This document shows, piece after piece, positions 54,503 to 64,000 of a DNA stretch of 64,000 bases. Below the pieces are notes generated by a model that did no database searches, was not told the DNA's origin, and worked only from the letters and a program-made list of their open reading frames with translations. How positions within the stretch are numbered: position 1 is the first letter of the stretch; each line of letters begins with the position of its first letter. A program made the translations under genes and the position numbers. Where the stretch lies: positions 91,623,813-91,687,812 of the forward strand of contig OX465283.1 in NCBI GenBank assembly GCA_949987705.1, read 5' to 3'. Source of the DNA: Thereva unica (taxonomy: Eukaryota > Arthropoda > Insecta > Diptera > Therevidae).

Positions 54503-55453
54503 TATATATATATATATATCCAATGAAAGAGTATGATAAGTGGAACAATATAAGCAATATAGTATACTCAATATGTCGCTTGGTCCATAGCAGTATACTA
54601 TATTGCCTATGGTGTTCTACTTATCATACTCTTTCATTTAATATCCATGTCGAAGGTGTTGTGAAGAAAATGGTAATCCGCCCTCTTGAGATGACCGCCA
54701 TGTACCAAACGATATATTGAGTATACTATATTGTTACCGAGGCTCGAGACACCGCCAAAAACCGAGAAGAACGGAAGCGAATCGTGAATAGAGTTCGGGA
54801 CCCAGCGGCACCGACAGCAGCGTATCCGTTGCGGGGACGTCCCGCTCGGACCGCCAGCTAACGGATCAAAGAAGAAGAAGATATTGTTCTACTTATCATA
54901 CTCTTTCATTGGATACCCATTTCGAAGGGGTTGTGAAGAAAATGGTCATCTGCTCTCTTGAGATGACTGCCATGGACCAAACGATATATTGAGTATACTA
55001 TATTGTTGATGGTGTTCTACTTATCATACCCTTTCATTTGAAATCCATGTCGAGGGGTGTGAAGATATTGGTAATCCAACCTCTGGAGATGGCCGCTATG
55101 GACCAAACGATATAGTCTATGGCATTCTTCTTATAATGCTTGAGATGACCGCCATGGACCAAACGATATATTGAGTGTAGTATATTGCTTATGGTGTTCT
55201 ACTTATCATACCCTTTCATTTGAAATCCATGTCGAGGGGTGTGAAGATAGTGGTAATCCAACCTCTGGAGATGGCCGCTATGGACCAAACGATATATTGA
55301 GTATACTATATTGCTTATGTGTTCTACTTATCATACTCTCTCATTTGATACCCATCTCAAAGGGGTTGTGAAGAAAATGGTAATCCGCCTGCTTGAGATG
55401 ATCACCATGGACCAAAGGATATATTGAGTATACTATATTGCCTATGGTGTTCT
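54503..55453 (+). repeat. (TA)n, satellite and LINE fragment (direct copy of array at 50.5 kb)
   Basis: (TA)n to 54518, then monomers including a head-to-head switch near 54596 (mirror of 42705), the full LINE 3' fragment (54734-54881, flanked by ATATTGT), and monomers like those at 50524-51153 with one internal deletion near 55138. It is the inverse of 41787-42778. Confidence 0.8.
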
Positions 55454-56210
55454 TGAACTCATGTCCGTATGCATAATTTCAACTAAACCCAGGTAGCAGA
55501 GCTGAGTCGAGTTCAGTCAACCTTAACCCAACTCGACTCCCGTTTACATGTAGTTAGACTTGGGCTCAACTTGAGTTCAACTCATCATGTATAAGTACTA
55601 AATGCAATCTGACCTTTTTGTAAAAAAATCAAGAAGACGGTTCCGAGATGGCGGCCGTTTTTGCAATTATGTTGCACCGAGCCCACGACATGGGTATCAA
55701 ATGAATACAGTAAACTGTGTGACGTAATTTTAAATCTAATAGAATTGCCATCATAAAATGGCGGAATACATATAATAAACTAAAAAGTAGAAAGTAAAAT
55801 AAATGGTTAAAAAATTTTTTTAAAAAAAATTCTTTTAATTTACTAAAAAATGTACTGAAAAGTAAAAAATAAAAAATATTTTAAAGAAAGCGTGAAATTT
55901 CAATTTTAATGAAAAAGTTAATTAAAAGAATGGCGCATTTTTCATCAAAAATTGAAAATATAACTGTAAATCGCGTGAGATTTACAATAACCCTCAATTT
56001 TTTGCTTTGTTAATTTCAAATTCTAACAAAATTTTTTGATGAAAAATGCGCCATTCTTTTAATTAACTTTTTTATTAAAATTGAAATTTCACGCTTTCTT
56101 TAAAATATTTTTTATTTTTTACTTTTCAGTACCTTTTTTAGTAAATTAAAAGAATTTTGTTTAAAAAAATTTTTTAACCATTTATTTTATTCATTTATAT
56201 ATATATATAT
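55454..56210. repeat. second copy of unique flank and foldback (Y2)
   Basis: Direct repeat of 51154-51895, including the AT-rich foldback (about 55796-56195), with few changes (GAAAGTAAAA for GAAAATAAAA). It is followed by a short (TA)n and Z1 in place of the long (TA)n and H1. Confidence 0.85.
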
Positions 56211-57322
56211 GGGTGATTCCATATCAGATTTGCAATCGATATTGTAAATTTCGATGAGATAATTTTTTTTATGCTTTTTATCGAAAATAAATCGACACGT
56301 ATTTTTTTATATAGCTAAAAAAAATTTTTTTGGCGGAATTAGGATTTTTTGAATTTTTGATGAACTGCCTTTTTCGCAATGAAAGTCGCTTTTTACAGCC
56401 CCAATAACTCGAAAACCGTACATCGTAGAAAAAAAATGTATTAAATATAAAAATTCGGTTTTTTCTTCTTCTTTGCAATGGTTTAATAAAATGATTTGTT
56501 TTAACAATTTTTTAGCACCAAAAGTTAAAATGTTTATAACAAATTAATTTTTCTCAAACTTGGGCCATTTTTATTTTCTTTTTTTTAATCTCAATAAATT
56601 CTCCAAAGTCTTCCCGTAAACCTAAACACAATTTCATAATGGTATCAGAAGTAGATCTTGAGCTATAGAATATCAAAGACCATCATGCACCGTGCGTGCG
56701 CCGACCAACGACTCCAACGAGCGTCAATTCACTTCGCGCGCGCCTAAGAGACAAAAAAAATGAAAGTTACCTGAATTTTTCCCGATTTGCAGTCGGCACG
56801 ATGTACATAATACATCGTTTTCTTTCAAAATTGGCGCACGCACGGTGCATGATGGTCTTTGATATTCTATAGCTCAAGATCTACTTCTGATACCATTATG
56901 AAATTGTGTTTAGGTTTATCGGAAGACTTTGGAGAATTTATTGAGATTAAAAAAAAGAAAATAAAAATGGCCCAAGTTTGAGAAAAATTAATTTGTTATA
57001 AACATTTTAACTTTTGGTGCTAAAAAATTGTTAAAACAAATCATTTTATTAAACCATTGCAAAGAAGAAGAAAAAACCGAATTTTTATATTTAATACATT
57101 TTTTTTCTACGATGTACGGTTTTCGAGTTATTGGGGCTGTAAAAAGCGACTTTCATTGCGAAAAAGGCAGTTCATCAAAAATTCAAAAAATCCTAATTCC
57201 GCCAAAAAAATTTTTTTTAGCTATATAAAAAAATACGTGTCGATTTATTTTCGATAAAAAGCATAAAAAAAATTATCTCATCGAAATTTACAATATCGAT
57301 TGCAAATCTGATATGGAATCAC

Positions 57323-57324
<2 letters not shown>
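56211..57324. mobile_element. Z1: foldback element with 492-bp arms
   Basis: Starts GGGTGATTCCATATCAG and ends with its complement CTGATATGGAATCACCC. Arms 56211-56702 and 56833-57324 are nearly perfect inverted repeats; the spacer 56703-56832 (130 bp) is unique. It is flanked by TA-rich DNA, with TA on both sides. Short open frames in both arms (66 codons) are mirror images and not evidence of a gene. X1 begins with a similar GGTGATTCC, so X and Z may be related. Confidence 0.85.

Positions 57325-57359
<35 letters not shown>
57325..57359. repeat. (TA)n tract
   Basis: Between Z1 and the CTAG 3' end of H2. Confidence 0.95.
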
Positions 57360-57360
<1 letters not shown>

Positions 57361-57501
57361 TAGCTGGGACCCGGTGCGCCTACGCTGCACCCATAAGTCA
57401 ATAGTAAACAATAAAAACCATCCACTGACTTAATATTTTTCGAGATATGAGTTTTACACAGATGAAATGCCTCAAAGAACATGGGTCTTGCGTCGGCCGC
57501 C

Positions 57502-60500
57502 ATGAATCGGTATATTGAGTCTACTACATTGCTTATTGTATTCTACTTATCATACCCTTCAATTTGATACCCATGTTGAGGGGGTTGTGAAGAAAGTGGT
57601 AATCCGGCCTCTTTAGACGGCCGCCATGGATCTAAAGATATATTTTGTATACTACATTGCTTATTGTATTCTACTTATCATACCCTTTCATTTGATACCC
57701 ATGTTGAGGTGGTTGTGAAGAAAGTGGTAATTCGGCCTCTTGAGACAGCCGCCATGGATCTAAAGATATATTTTGTATACTACATTGCTTATTGTATTCT
57801 ACTTATCATACCCTTTCATTCGATACCCATGTCGAGGTGGTTGTGAAGAAAGTGGTACCCCGCCCTCTTGAGACGGCCGCCATGGATCTAAAGATATATT
57901 TTGTATACTACATTGCTTATTGTATTGTACTTAACATACCCTTTCATTTGATACCCATGTTGAGGTGGTTGTGAAGAAAGTGGTAATCCGGCCTCTTGAG
58001 ACGGCCGCCATGGATTTAAAGATATATTTTGTATACTACATTGCTTATTGTATTCTACTTATCATACCCTTTCATTCGATACCCATGTCGAGGTGGTTGT
58101 GAAGAAAGTGGTACCCCGCCCTCTTGAGACGGCCGCCATGGATCTAAAGATATGTTTTGTATACTACATTGCTTATTGTATTCTACTTATCATACCCTTT
58201 CATTTGATACCCATGTTGAGGTGGTTGTGAAGAAAATGGTAATCCGGCCTCTTGAGACGGCCGCCATGGATCTAAAGATATATTTTGTATACTACATTGC
58301 TTATTGTATTCTACTTATCATACCCTTTCATTTGATACCCATGTCGAGGTGGTTGTGAAGAAAGTGGTACCCCGCCCTCTTGAGACGGCCGCCATGGATC
58401 TATAGATATATTTTGTATACTACATTGCTTATTGTATTCTACTTAACATACCCTTTCATTTGATACCCATGTTGAGGTGGTTGTGAAGAAAGTGGTAATC
58501 CGGCCTCTTGAGACGGCCGCCATGGATTTAAAGATATATTTTGTATACTACATTGCTTATTGTATTCTACTTATCATACCCTTTCATTTGATACCCATGT
58601 CGAGGTGGTTGTGAAGAAAGTGGTACCCCGCCCTCTTGAGACGGCCGCCATGGATCTAAAGATATATTTTGTATACTACATTGCTTATTATATTCTATAT
58701 AACATACCCTTTCATTTGATACCCATGTTGAGGTGGTTGTGAAGAAAGTGGTAATCCGGCCTCTTGAGACGGCCGCCATGGATCTAAAGATATATTTTGT
58801 ATACTACATTGCTTATTGTATTCTACTTATCATACCCTTTCATTTGATACCCATGTCGAGGTGGTTGTGAAGAAAGTGGTACCCCGCCCTCTTGAGACGG
58901 CCGCCATGGATCTAAAGATATATTTTGTATACTACATTGCTTATTATATTCTACTTAACATACCCTTTCATTTGATACCCATGTTGAGGTGGTTGTGAAG
59001 AAAGTGGTAATCCGGCCTCTTGAGACGGCCGCCATGGATCTAAAGATATATTTTGTATACAACATTGCTTATTGTATTCTACTTATCATACCCCTTCATT
59101 TGATACCCATGTCGAGGTGGTTGTGAAGAAAGTGGTACCCCGCCCTCTTGAGACAGCCGCCATGGATCTAAAGATATATTTTGTATACTACATTGTTTAT
59201 TGTATTCTACTTATCATACCCTTTCATTTGATACCCATGTCGAGGTGGTTGTGAAGAAAGTGGTACCCCGCCCTCTTGAGACGGCCGCCATGGATCTAAA
59301 GATATATTTTGTATACCACATTGCTTATTGTATTCTCCTTAATATACCCTTTCATTTGATACCCATGTTGAGGTGGTTGTGAAGAAAGTGGTACCCCGCC
59401 CTCTTGAGACGGCCGCCATGGATCTAAAGATATATTTTGTATACTACATTGCTTATTGTATTGTACTTAACATACCCTTTCATTTGATACCCATGTTGAG
59501 GTGGTTGTGAAGAAAGTGGTAATCCGGCCTCTTGAGACGGCCGCCATGGATTTAAAGATATATTTTGTATACTACATTGCTTATTGTATTCTACTTATCA
59601 TACCCTTTCATTCGATACCCATGTCGAGGTGGTTGTGAAGAAAGTGGTACCCCGCCCTCTTGAGACGGCCGCCATGGATCTAAAGATATGTTTTGTATAC
59701 TACATTGCTTATTGTATTCTACTTATCATACCCTTTCATTTGATACCCATGTTGAGGTGGTTGTGAAGAAAATGGTAATCCGGCCTCTTGAGACGGCCGC
59801 CATGGATCTAAAGATATATTTTGTATACTACATTGCTTATTGTATTCTACTTATCATACCCTTTCATTTGATACCCATGTCGAGGTGGTTGTGAAGAAAG
59901 TGGTACCCCGCCCTCTTGAGACGGCCGCCATGGATCTATAGATATATTTTGTATACTACATTGCTTATTGTATTCTACTTAACATACCCTTTCATTTGAT
60001 ACCCATGTTGAGGTGGTTGTGAAGAAAGTGGTAATCCGGCCTCTTGAGACGGCCGCCATGGATTTAAAGATATATTTTGTATACTACATTGCTTATTGTA
60101 TTCTACTTATCATACCCTTTCATTTGATACCCATGTCGAGGTGGTTGTGAAGAAAGTGGTACCCCGCCCTCTTGAGACGGCCGCCATGGATCTAAAGATA
60201 TATTTTGTATACTACATTGCTTATTATATTCTAGTTAACATACCCTTTCATTTGATACCCATGTTGAGGTGGTTGTGAAGAAAGTGGTAATCCGGCCTCT
60301 TGAGACGGCCGCCATGGATCTAAAGATATATTTTGTATACTACATTGCTTATTGTATTCTACTTATCATACCCTTTCATTTGATACCCATGTCGAGGTGG
60401 TTGTGAAGAAAGTGGTACCCCGCCCTCTTGAGACGGCCGCCATGGATCTAAAGATATATTTTGTATACTACATTGCTTATTATATTCTACTTAACATACC

Positions 60501-61088
60501 CTTTCATTTGATACCCATGTTGAGGTGGTTGTGAAGAAAGTGGTAATCCGGCCTCTTGAGACGGCCGCCATGGATCTAAAGATATATTTTGTATACAACA
60601 TTGCTTATTGTATTCTACTTATCATACCCCTTCATTTGATACCCATGTCGAGGTGGTTGTGAAGAAAGTGGTACCCCGCCCTCTTGAGACAGCCGCCATG
60701 GATCTAAAGATATATTTTGTATACTACATTGTTTATTGTATTCTACTTATCATACCCTTTCATTTGATACCCATGTCGAGGTGGTTGTGAAGAAAGTGGT
60801 ACCCCGCCCTCTTGAGACGGCCGCCATGGATCTAAAGATATATTTTGTATACCACATTGCTTATTGTATTCTCCTTAATATACCCTTTCATTTGATACCC
60901 ATGTTGAGGTGGTTGTGAAGAAAGTGGTACCCCGCCCTCTTGAGACGGCCGCCATGGATCTAAAGATATATTTTGTATACTACATTGCTTATTGTATTCT
61001 ACTTATCATACCCTTTCATTTGATACCCATGTCGAGGTGGTTGTGAAGAAAGTGGTACACCGCCCTCTTGAGACGGCCGCCATGGATC
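57502..61088 (-). repeat. 128-bp satellite with 12-monomer higher-order repeat
   Basis: Monomers alternate, with exceptions, between a type with GTACCCCGCCCTC plus TGTCGAGG and a type with GTAATCCGGCCTC plus TGTTGAGG, a 256-bp dimer pattern. Variants at 58048, 58152, 58560, 58816, 59072 and 59200 recur exactly 1536 bp later (59584, 59688, 60096, 60352, 60608, 60736), so a 12-monomer block is duplicated. Each monomer contains GCCGCCATGG and a 60-codon open frame; because 128 is not a multiple of 3, these do not extend. Confidence 0.92.
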
Positions 61089-61233
61089 ATTTTAGTTTCA
61101 ATAGCGTCATGGCCTACCTATTGTTTGACAGCTGCGTAAATTTGAAATTTTCATTAAATGTAATGATTCAATTTAATGACAATTTTACATTTGTCAAACA
61201 ATAGGTAGGCCATGAAGCTATTGAAACTAAAAT
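61089..61233. repeat. 145-bp palindrome in H2
   Basis: Inverted counterpart of 52167-52311, with the same arms and loop. It abuts the last monomer directly at ATGGATC. Confidence 0.85.
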
Positions 61234-61436
61234 GAAGTGAAAATTCCTAAAATTACCATTTTTGTTTGGATTTTGCAGCTGTTTTTTTGGTTAAAGGTAT
61301 AAAAAATAGCCTACGACCTATTCTCAGACCTACCAAATATACACCAAAAATTTCATGCAAATTGGTCAACCCGTTTCGGAGGAGTACGGTAACAAACACT
61401 GTGACACGAGATTTTTATAGATATAGATATATATAT

Positions 61437-62548
61437 GGGTGATTCCATATCAGATTTGCAATCGATATTGTAAATTTCGATGAGATAATTTTTTTTATGC
61501 TTTTTATCGAAAATAAATCGACACGTATTTTTTTATATAGCTAAAAAAAATTTTTTTGGCGGAATTAGGATTTTTTGAATTTTTGATGAACTGCCTTTTT
61601 CGCAATGAAAGTCGCTTTTTACAGCCCCAATAACTCGAAAACCGTACATCGTAGAAAAAAAATGTATTAAATATAAAAATTCGGTTTTTTCTTCTTCTTT
61701 GCAATGGTTTAATAAAATGATTTGTTTTAACAATTTTTTAGCACCAAAAGTTAAAATGTTTATAACAAATTAATTTTTCTCAAACTTGGCCATTTTTATT
61801 TTCTTTTTTTAATCTCAATAAATTCTCCAAAGTCTTCCGATAAACCTAAACACAATTTCATAATGGTATCAGAAGTAGATCTTGAGCTATAGAATATCAA
61901 AGACCATCATGCACCGTGCGTGCGCCAATTTTGAAAGAAAACGATGTATTATGTACATCGTGCCGACTGCAAATCGGGAAAAATTCAGGTAACTTTCATT
62001 TTTTTTGTCTCTTAGGCGCGCGCGAAGTGAATTGACGCTCGTTGGAGTCGTTGGTCGGCGCACGCACGGTGCATGATGGTCTTTGATATTCTATAGCTCA
62101 AGATCTACTTCTGATACCATTATGAAATTGTGTTTAGGTTTACGGGAAGACTTTGGAGAATTTATTGAGATTAAAAAAAAGAAAATAAAAATGGCCCAAG
62201 TTTGAGAAAAATTAATTTGTTATAAACATTTTTAACTTTTGGTGCTAAAAAATTGTTAAAACAAATCATTTTATTAAACCATTGCAAAGAAGAAGAAAAA
62301 ACCGAATTTTTATATTTAATACATTTTTTTTCTACGATGTACGGTTTTCGAGTTATTGGGGCTGTAAAAAGCGACTTTCATTGCGAAAAAAGGCAGTTCA
62401 TCAAAAATTCAAAAAATCCTAATTCCGCCAAAAAAATTTTTTTAGCTATATAAAAAAATACGTGTCGATTTATTTTCGATAAAAAGCATAAAAAAATTAT
62501 CTCATCGAAATTTACAATATCGATTGCAAATCTGATATGGAATCACCC
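61437..62548. mobile_element. Z2: foldback element, spacer inverted relative to Z1
   Basis: Same ends as Z1 (GGGTGATTCC...GGAATCACCC); arms 61437-61926 and 62057-62548. The 130-bp spacer 61927-62056 is the exact reverse complement of the Z1 spacer. An arm marker (CTTCCCGTAAACC against CTTCCGATAAACC) is also swapped between arms. It is inserted in the TA-rich tip next to the H2 5' end. Confidence 0.88.
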
Positions 62549-62578
62549 ATATATATATATAGTATATATATATATATA
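62549..62578. repeat. (TA)n tract
   Basis: Short TA tract with one AGTA interruption between Z2 and H3. Confidence 0.9.
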
Positions 62579-64000
62579 CTAGCTGGGACCCGGTGCGCCT
62601 ACGCTGCACCCATAAGTCAATAGTAAACAATAAAAACCATCCACTGACTTAATATTTTTCGAGATATGAGTTTTACACAGATGAAATGCCTCAAAGAACA
62701 TGGGTCTTGCGTCGGCCGCCATGAATCGGTATATTGAGTCTACTACATTGCTTATTGTATTCTACTTATCATACCCTTCAATTTGATACCCATGTTGAGG
62801 GGGTTGTGAAGAAAGTGGTAATCCGGCCTCTTTAGACGGCCGCCATGGATCTAAAGATATATTTTGTATACTACATTGCTTATTGTATTCTACTTATCAT
62901 ACCCTTTCATTTGATACCCATGTTGAGGTGGTTGTGAAGAAAGTGGTAATTCGGCCTCTTGAGACAGCCGCCATGGATCTAAAGATATATTTTGTATACT
63001 ACATTGCTTATTGTATTCTACTTATCATACCCTTTCATTCGATACCCATGTCGAGGTGGTTGTGAAGAAAGTGGTACCCCGCCCTCTTGAGACGGCCGCC
63101 ATGGATCTAAAGATATATTTTGTATACTACATTGCTTATTGTATTGTACTTAACATACCCTTTCATTTGATACCCATGTTGAGGTGGTTGTGAAGAAAGT
63201 GGTAATCCGGCCTCTTGAGACGGCCGCCATGGATTTAAAGATATATTTTGTATACTACATTGCTTATTGTATTCTACTTATCATACCCTTTCATTCGATA
63301 CCCATGTCGAGGTGGTTGTGAAGAAAGTGGTACCCCGCCCTCTTGAGACGGCCGCCATGGATCTAAAGATATGTTTTGTATACTACATTGCTTATTGTAT
63401 TCTACTTATCATACCCTTTCATTTGATACCCATGTTGAGGTGGTTGTGAAGAAAATGGTAATCCGGCCTCTTGAGACGGCCGCCATGGATCTAAAGATAT
63501 ATTTTGTATACTACATTGCTTATTGTATTCTACTTATCATACCCTTTCATTTGATACCCATGTCGAGGTGGTTGTGAAGAAAGTGTACCCCGCCCTCTTG
63601 AGACGGCCGCCATGGATCTATAGATATATTTTGTATACTACATTGCTTATTGTATTCTACTTAACATACCCTTTCATTTGATACCCATGTTGAGGTGGTT
63701 GTGAAGAAAGTGGTAATCCGGCCTCTTGAGACGGCCGCCATGGATTTAAAGATATATTTTGTATACTACATTGCTTATTGTATTCTACTTATCATACCCT
63801 TTCATTTGATACCCATGTCGAGGTGGTTGTGAAGAAAGTGGTACCCCGCCCTCTTGAGACGGCCGCCATGGATCTAAAGATATATTTTGTATACTACATT
63901 GCTTATTATATTCTATATAACATACCCTTTCATTTGAATACCCATGTTGAGGTGGTTGTGAAGAAAGTGGTAATCCGGCCTCTTGAGACGGCCGCCATGG
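62579..64000 (-). mobile_element. H3: Helitron-like element, runs off the window
   Basis: CTAG 3' end at 62579-62582, then the same 3' region and monomers as H2. Offset from H2 is 5219 bp for every diagnostic variant checked (57664/62883, 57792/63011, 58048/63267, 58152/63371). About 10 monomers are visible before the window ends. The 5' end is outside. Confidence 0.8.

Larger units (their letters stand above)
57360..61427 (-). mobile_element. H2: Helitron-like element with 28 satellite monomers
   Basis: Same family as H1 on the other strand: CTAG 3' end at 57360-57363, hairpin next to it, 28 monomers (about 57502-61088), 145-bp palindrome 61089-61233, and the 5' end TCTATATCTATAAAAATC (complement ending at 61427). 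Length 4068 against 2530 for H1; the 1538-bp excess is twelve 128-bp monomers (1536) plus a 2-bp gap in H1. Diagnostic variants lie at the same distance from the CTAG end in H1 and H2 out to 1712 bp. No coding capacity. Confidence 0.78.
56211..64000. repeat. tandem ~5.2-kb Z+H duplication
   Basis: The unit (TA)n-Z-(TA)n-H occurs twice head to tail (Z1-H2, Z2-H3), with H2/H3 offset 5219. Identity is very high except that the Z spacer is flipped. The second unit is incomplete at the window edge. Confidence 0.82.

Noticed and set aside
56278..57257. Mirror-image 66-codon ORFs in the Z1 arms (and Z2)
   Set aside because: They exist on both strands because the arms are inverted repeats; composition is K/F/I-rich as in AT-rich DNA and no motif is present.
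57664..60918. Many 60-codon ORFs in the 128-bp array, each monomer with GCCGCCATGG that looks like a strong start context
   Set aside because: They are translations of one tandem repeat. Monomer length is not a multiple of three, the frames do not extend, and the same repeat occurs in both orientations. No reason to call genes.

Overview
This window is repeat-dense eukaryotic DNA, most likely heterochromatin or a transposon graveyard from an arthropod, probably an insect. The evidence is the repeat mix: an R1-clade LINE, a CsRn1-type Gypsy with a CHCC gag finger, a BEL/Pao element with a tRNA-Tyr primer site, a copia element with an initiator-Met primer site, an RTE LINE and Helitron-like elements. 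I recognise no host gene, tRNA, rRNA or bacterial feature. Species cannot be told. Names such as Gypsy1, H1, X1 and Z1 are local labels.

Layout. (a) 1-1.9 kb: anonymous AT-rich DNA. (b) 1.9-13.0 kb: a broken BEL/Pao element on the minus strand (5' LTR, tRNA-Tyr PBS, gag, start of protease), split by Gypsy1 (2959-11700, target duplication GTGG, LTRs identical by eye). A 2025-bp unit spanning the BEL/Gypsy1 junction is present three times in tandem and creates in-frame chimeric ORFs. (c) 13.3-26.3 kb: an R1-clade LINE on the minus strand, split by Gypsy2 (14597-20468, complete, target duplication GATG, full-length gag and pol) and by a plus-strand copia. One deletion seems to have removed both the 3' end of copia and the middle of R1. 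(d) 26.4-31.1 kb: an RTE-clade LINE on the plus strand, split by a CR1/jockey-superfamily LINE on the minus strand. (e) 31.1-36.3 kb: Gypsy3, no LTRs, mutated, carrying an unidentified 0.77-kb insert with four copies of a 14-nt motif. (f) 36.3-41.5 kb: mostly anonymous, with a decayed LINE, two small foldback elements and a LINE ORF1 fragment with a PHD-like finger.

(g) 41.5-64 kb holds no gene that I can support. It is a nested system of a ~128-bp satellite, (TA)n tracts, long-inverted-repeat elements (X1/X2, Z1/Z2), AT-rich foldbacks and five Helitron-like elements (H4, H5, H1, H2, H3). The Helitron-like elements begin with TC and end in a hairpin followed by CTAG, next to (TA)n. H1 and H2 carry the satellite as an internal array of 16 and 28 monomers; the difference is one 12-monomer block of 1536 bp. 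A large inverted duplication (about 41.8-44.7 kb against 48.6-51.2 kb) and a tandem 5.2-kb duplication (Z+H) shape the end of the window.

How the parts relate: elements land in older elements, so relative ages can be read from nesting (BEL before Gypsy1 before triplication; R1 before copia and Gypsy2; RTE before the CR1-like LINE). In the last third, rolling-circle-type elements appear to carry a satellite and spread it, while (TA)n tracts next to their ends serve as landing sites for further elements. Coordinates of junctions are read by eye and may be off by a few bases.
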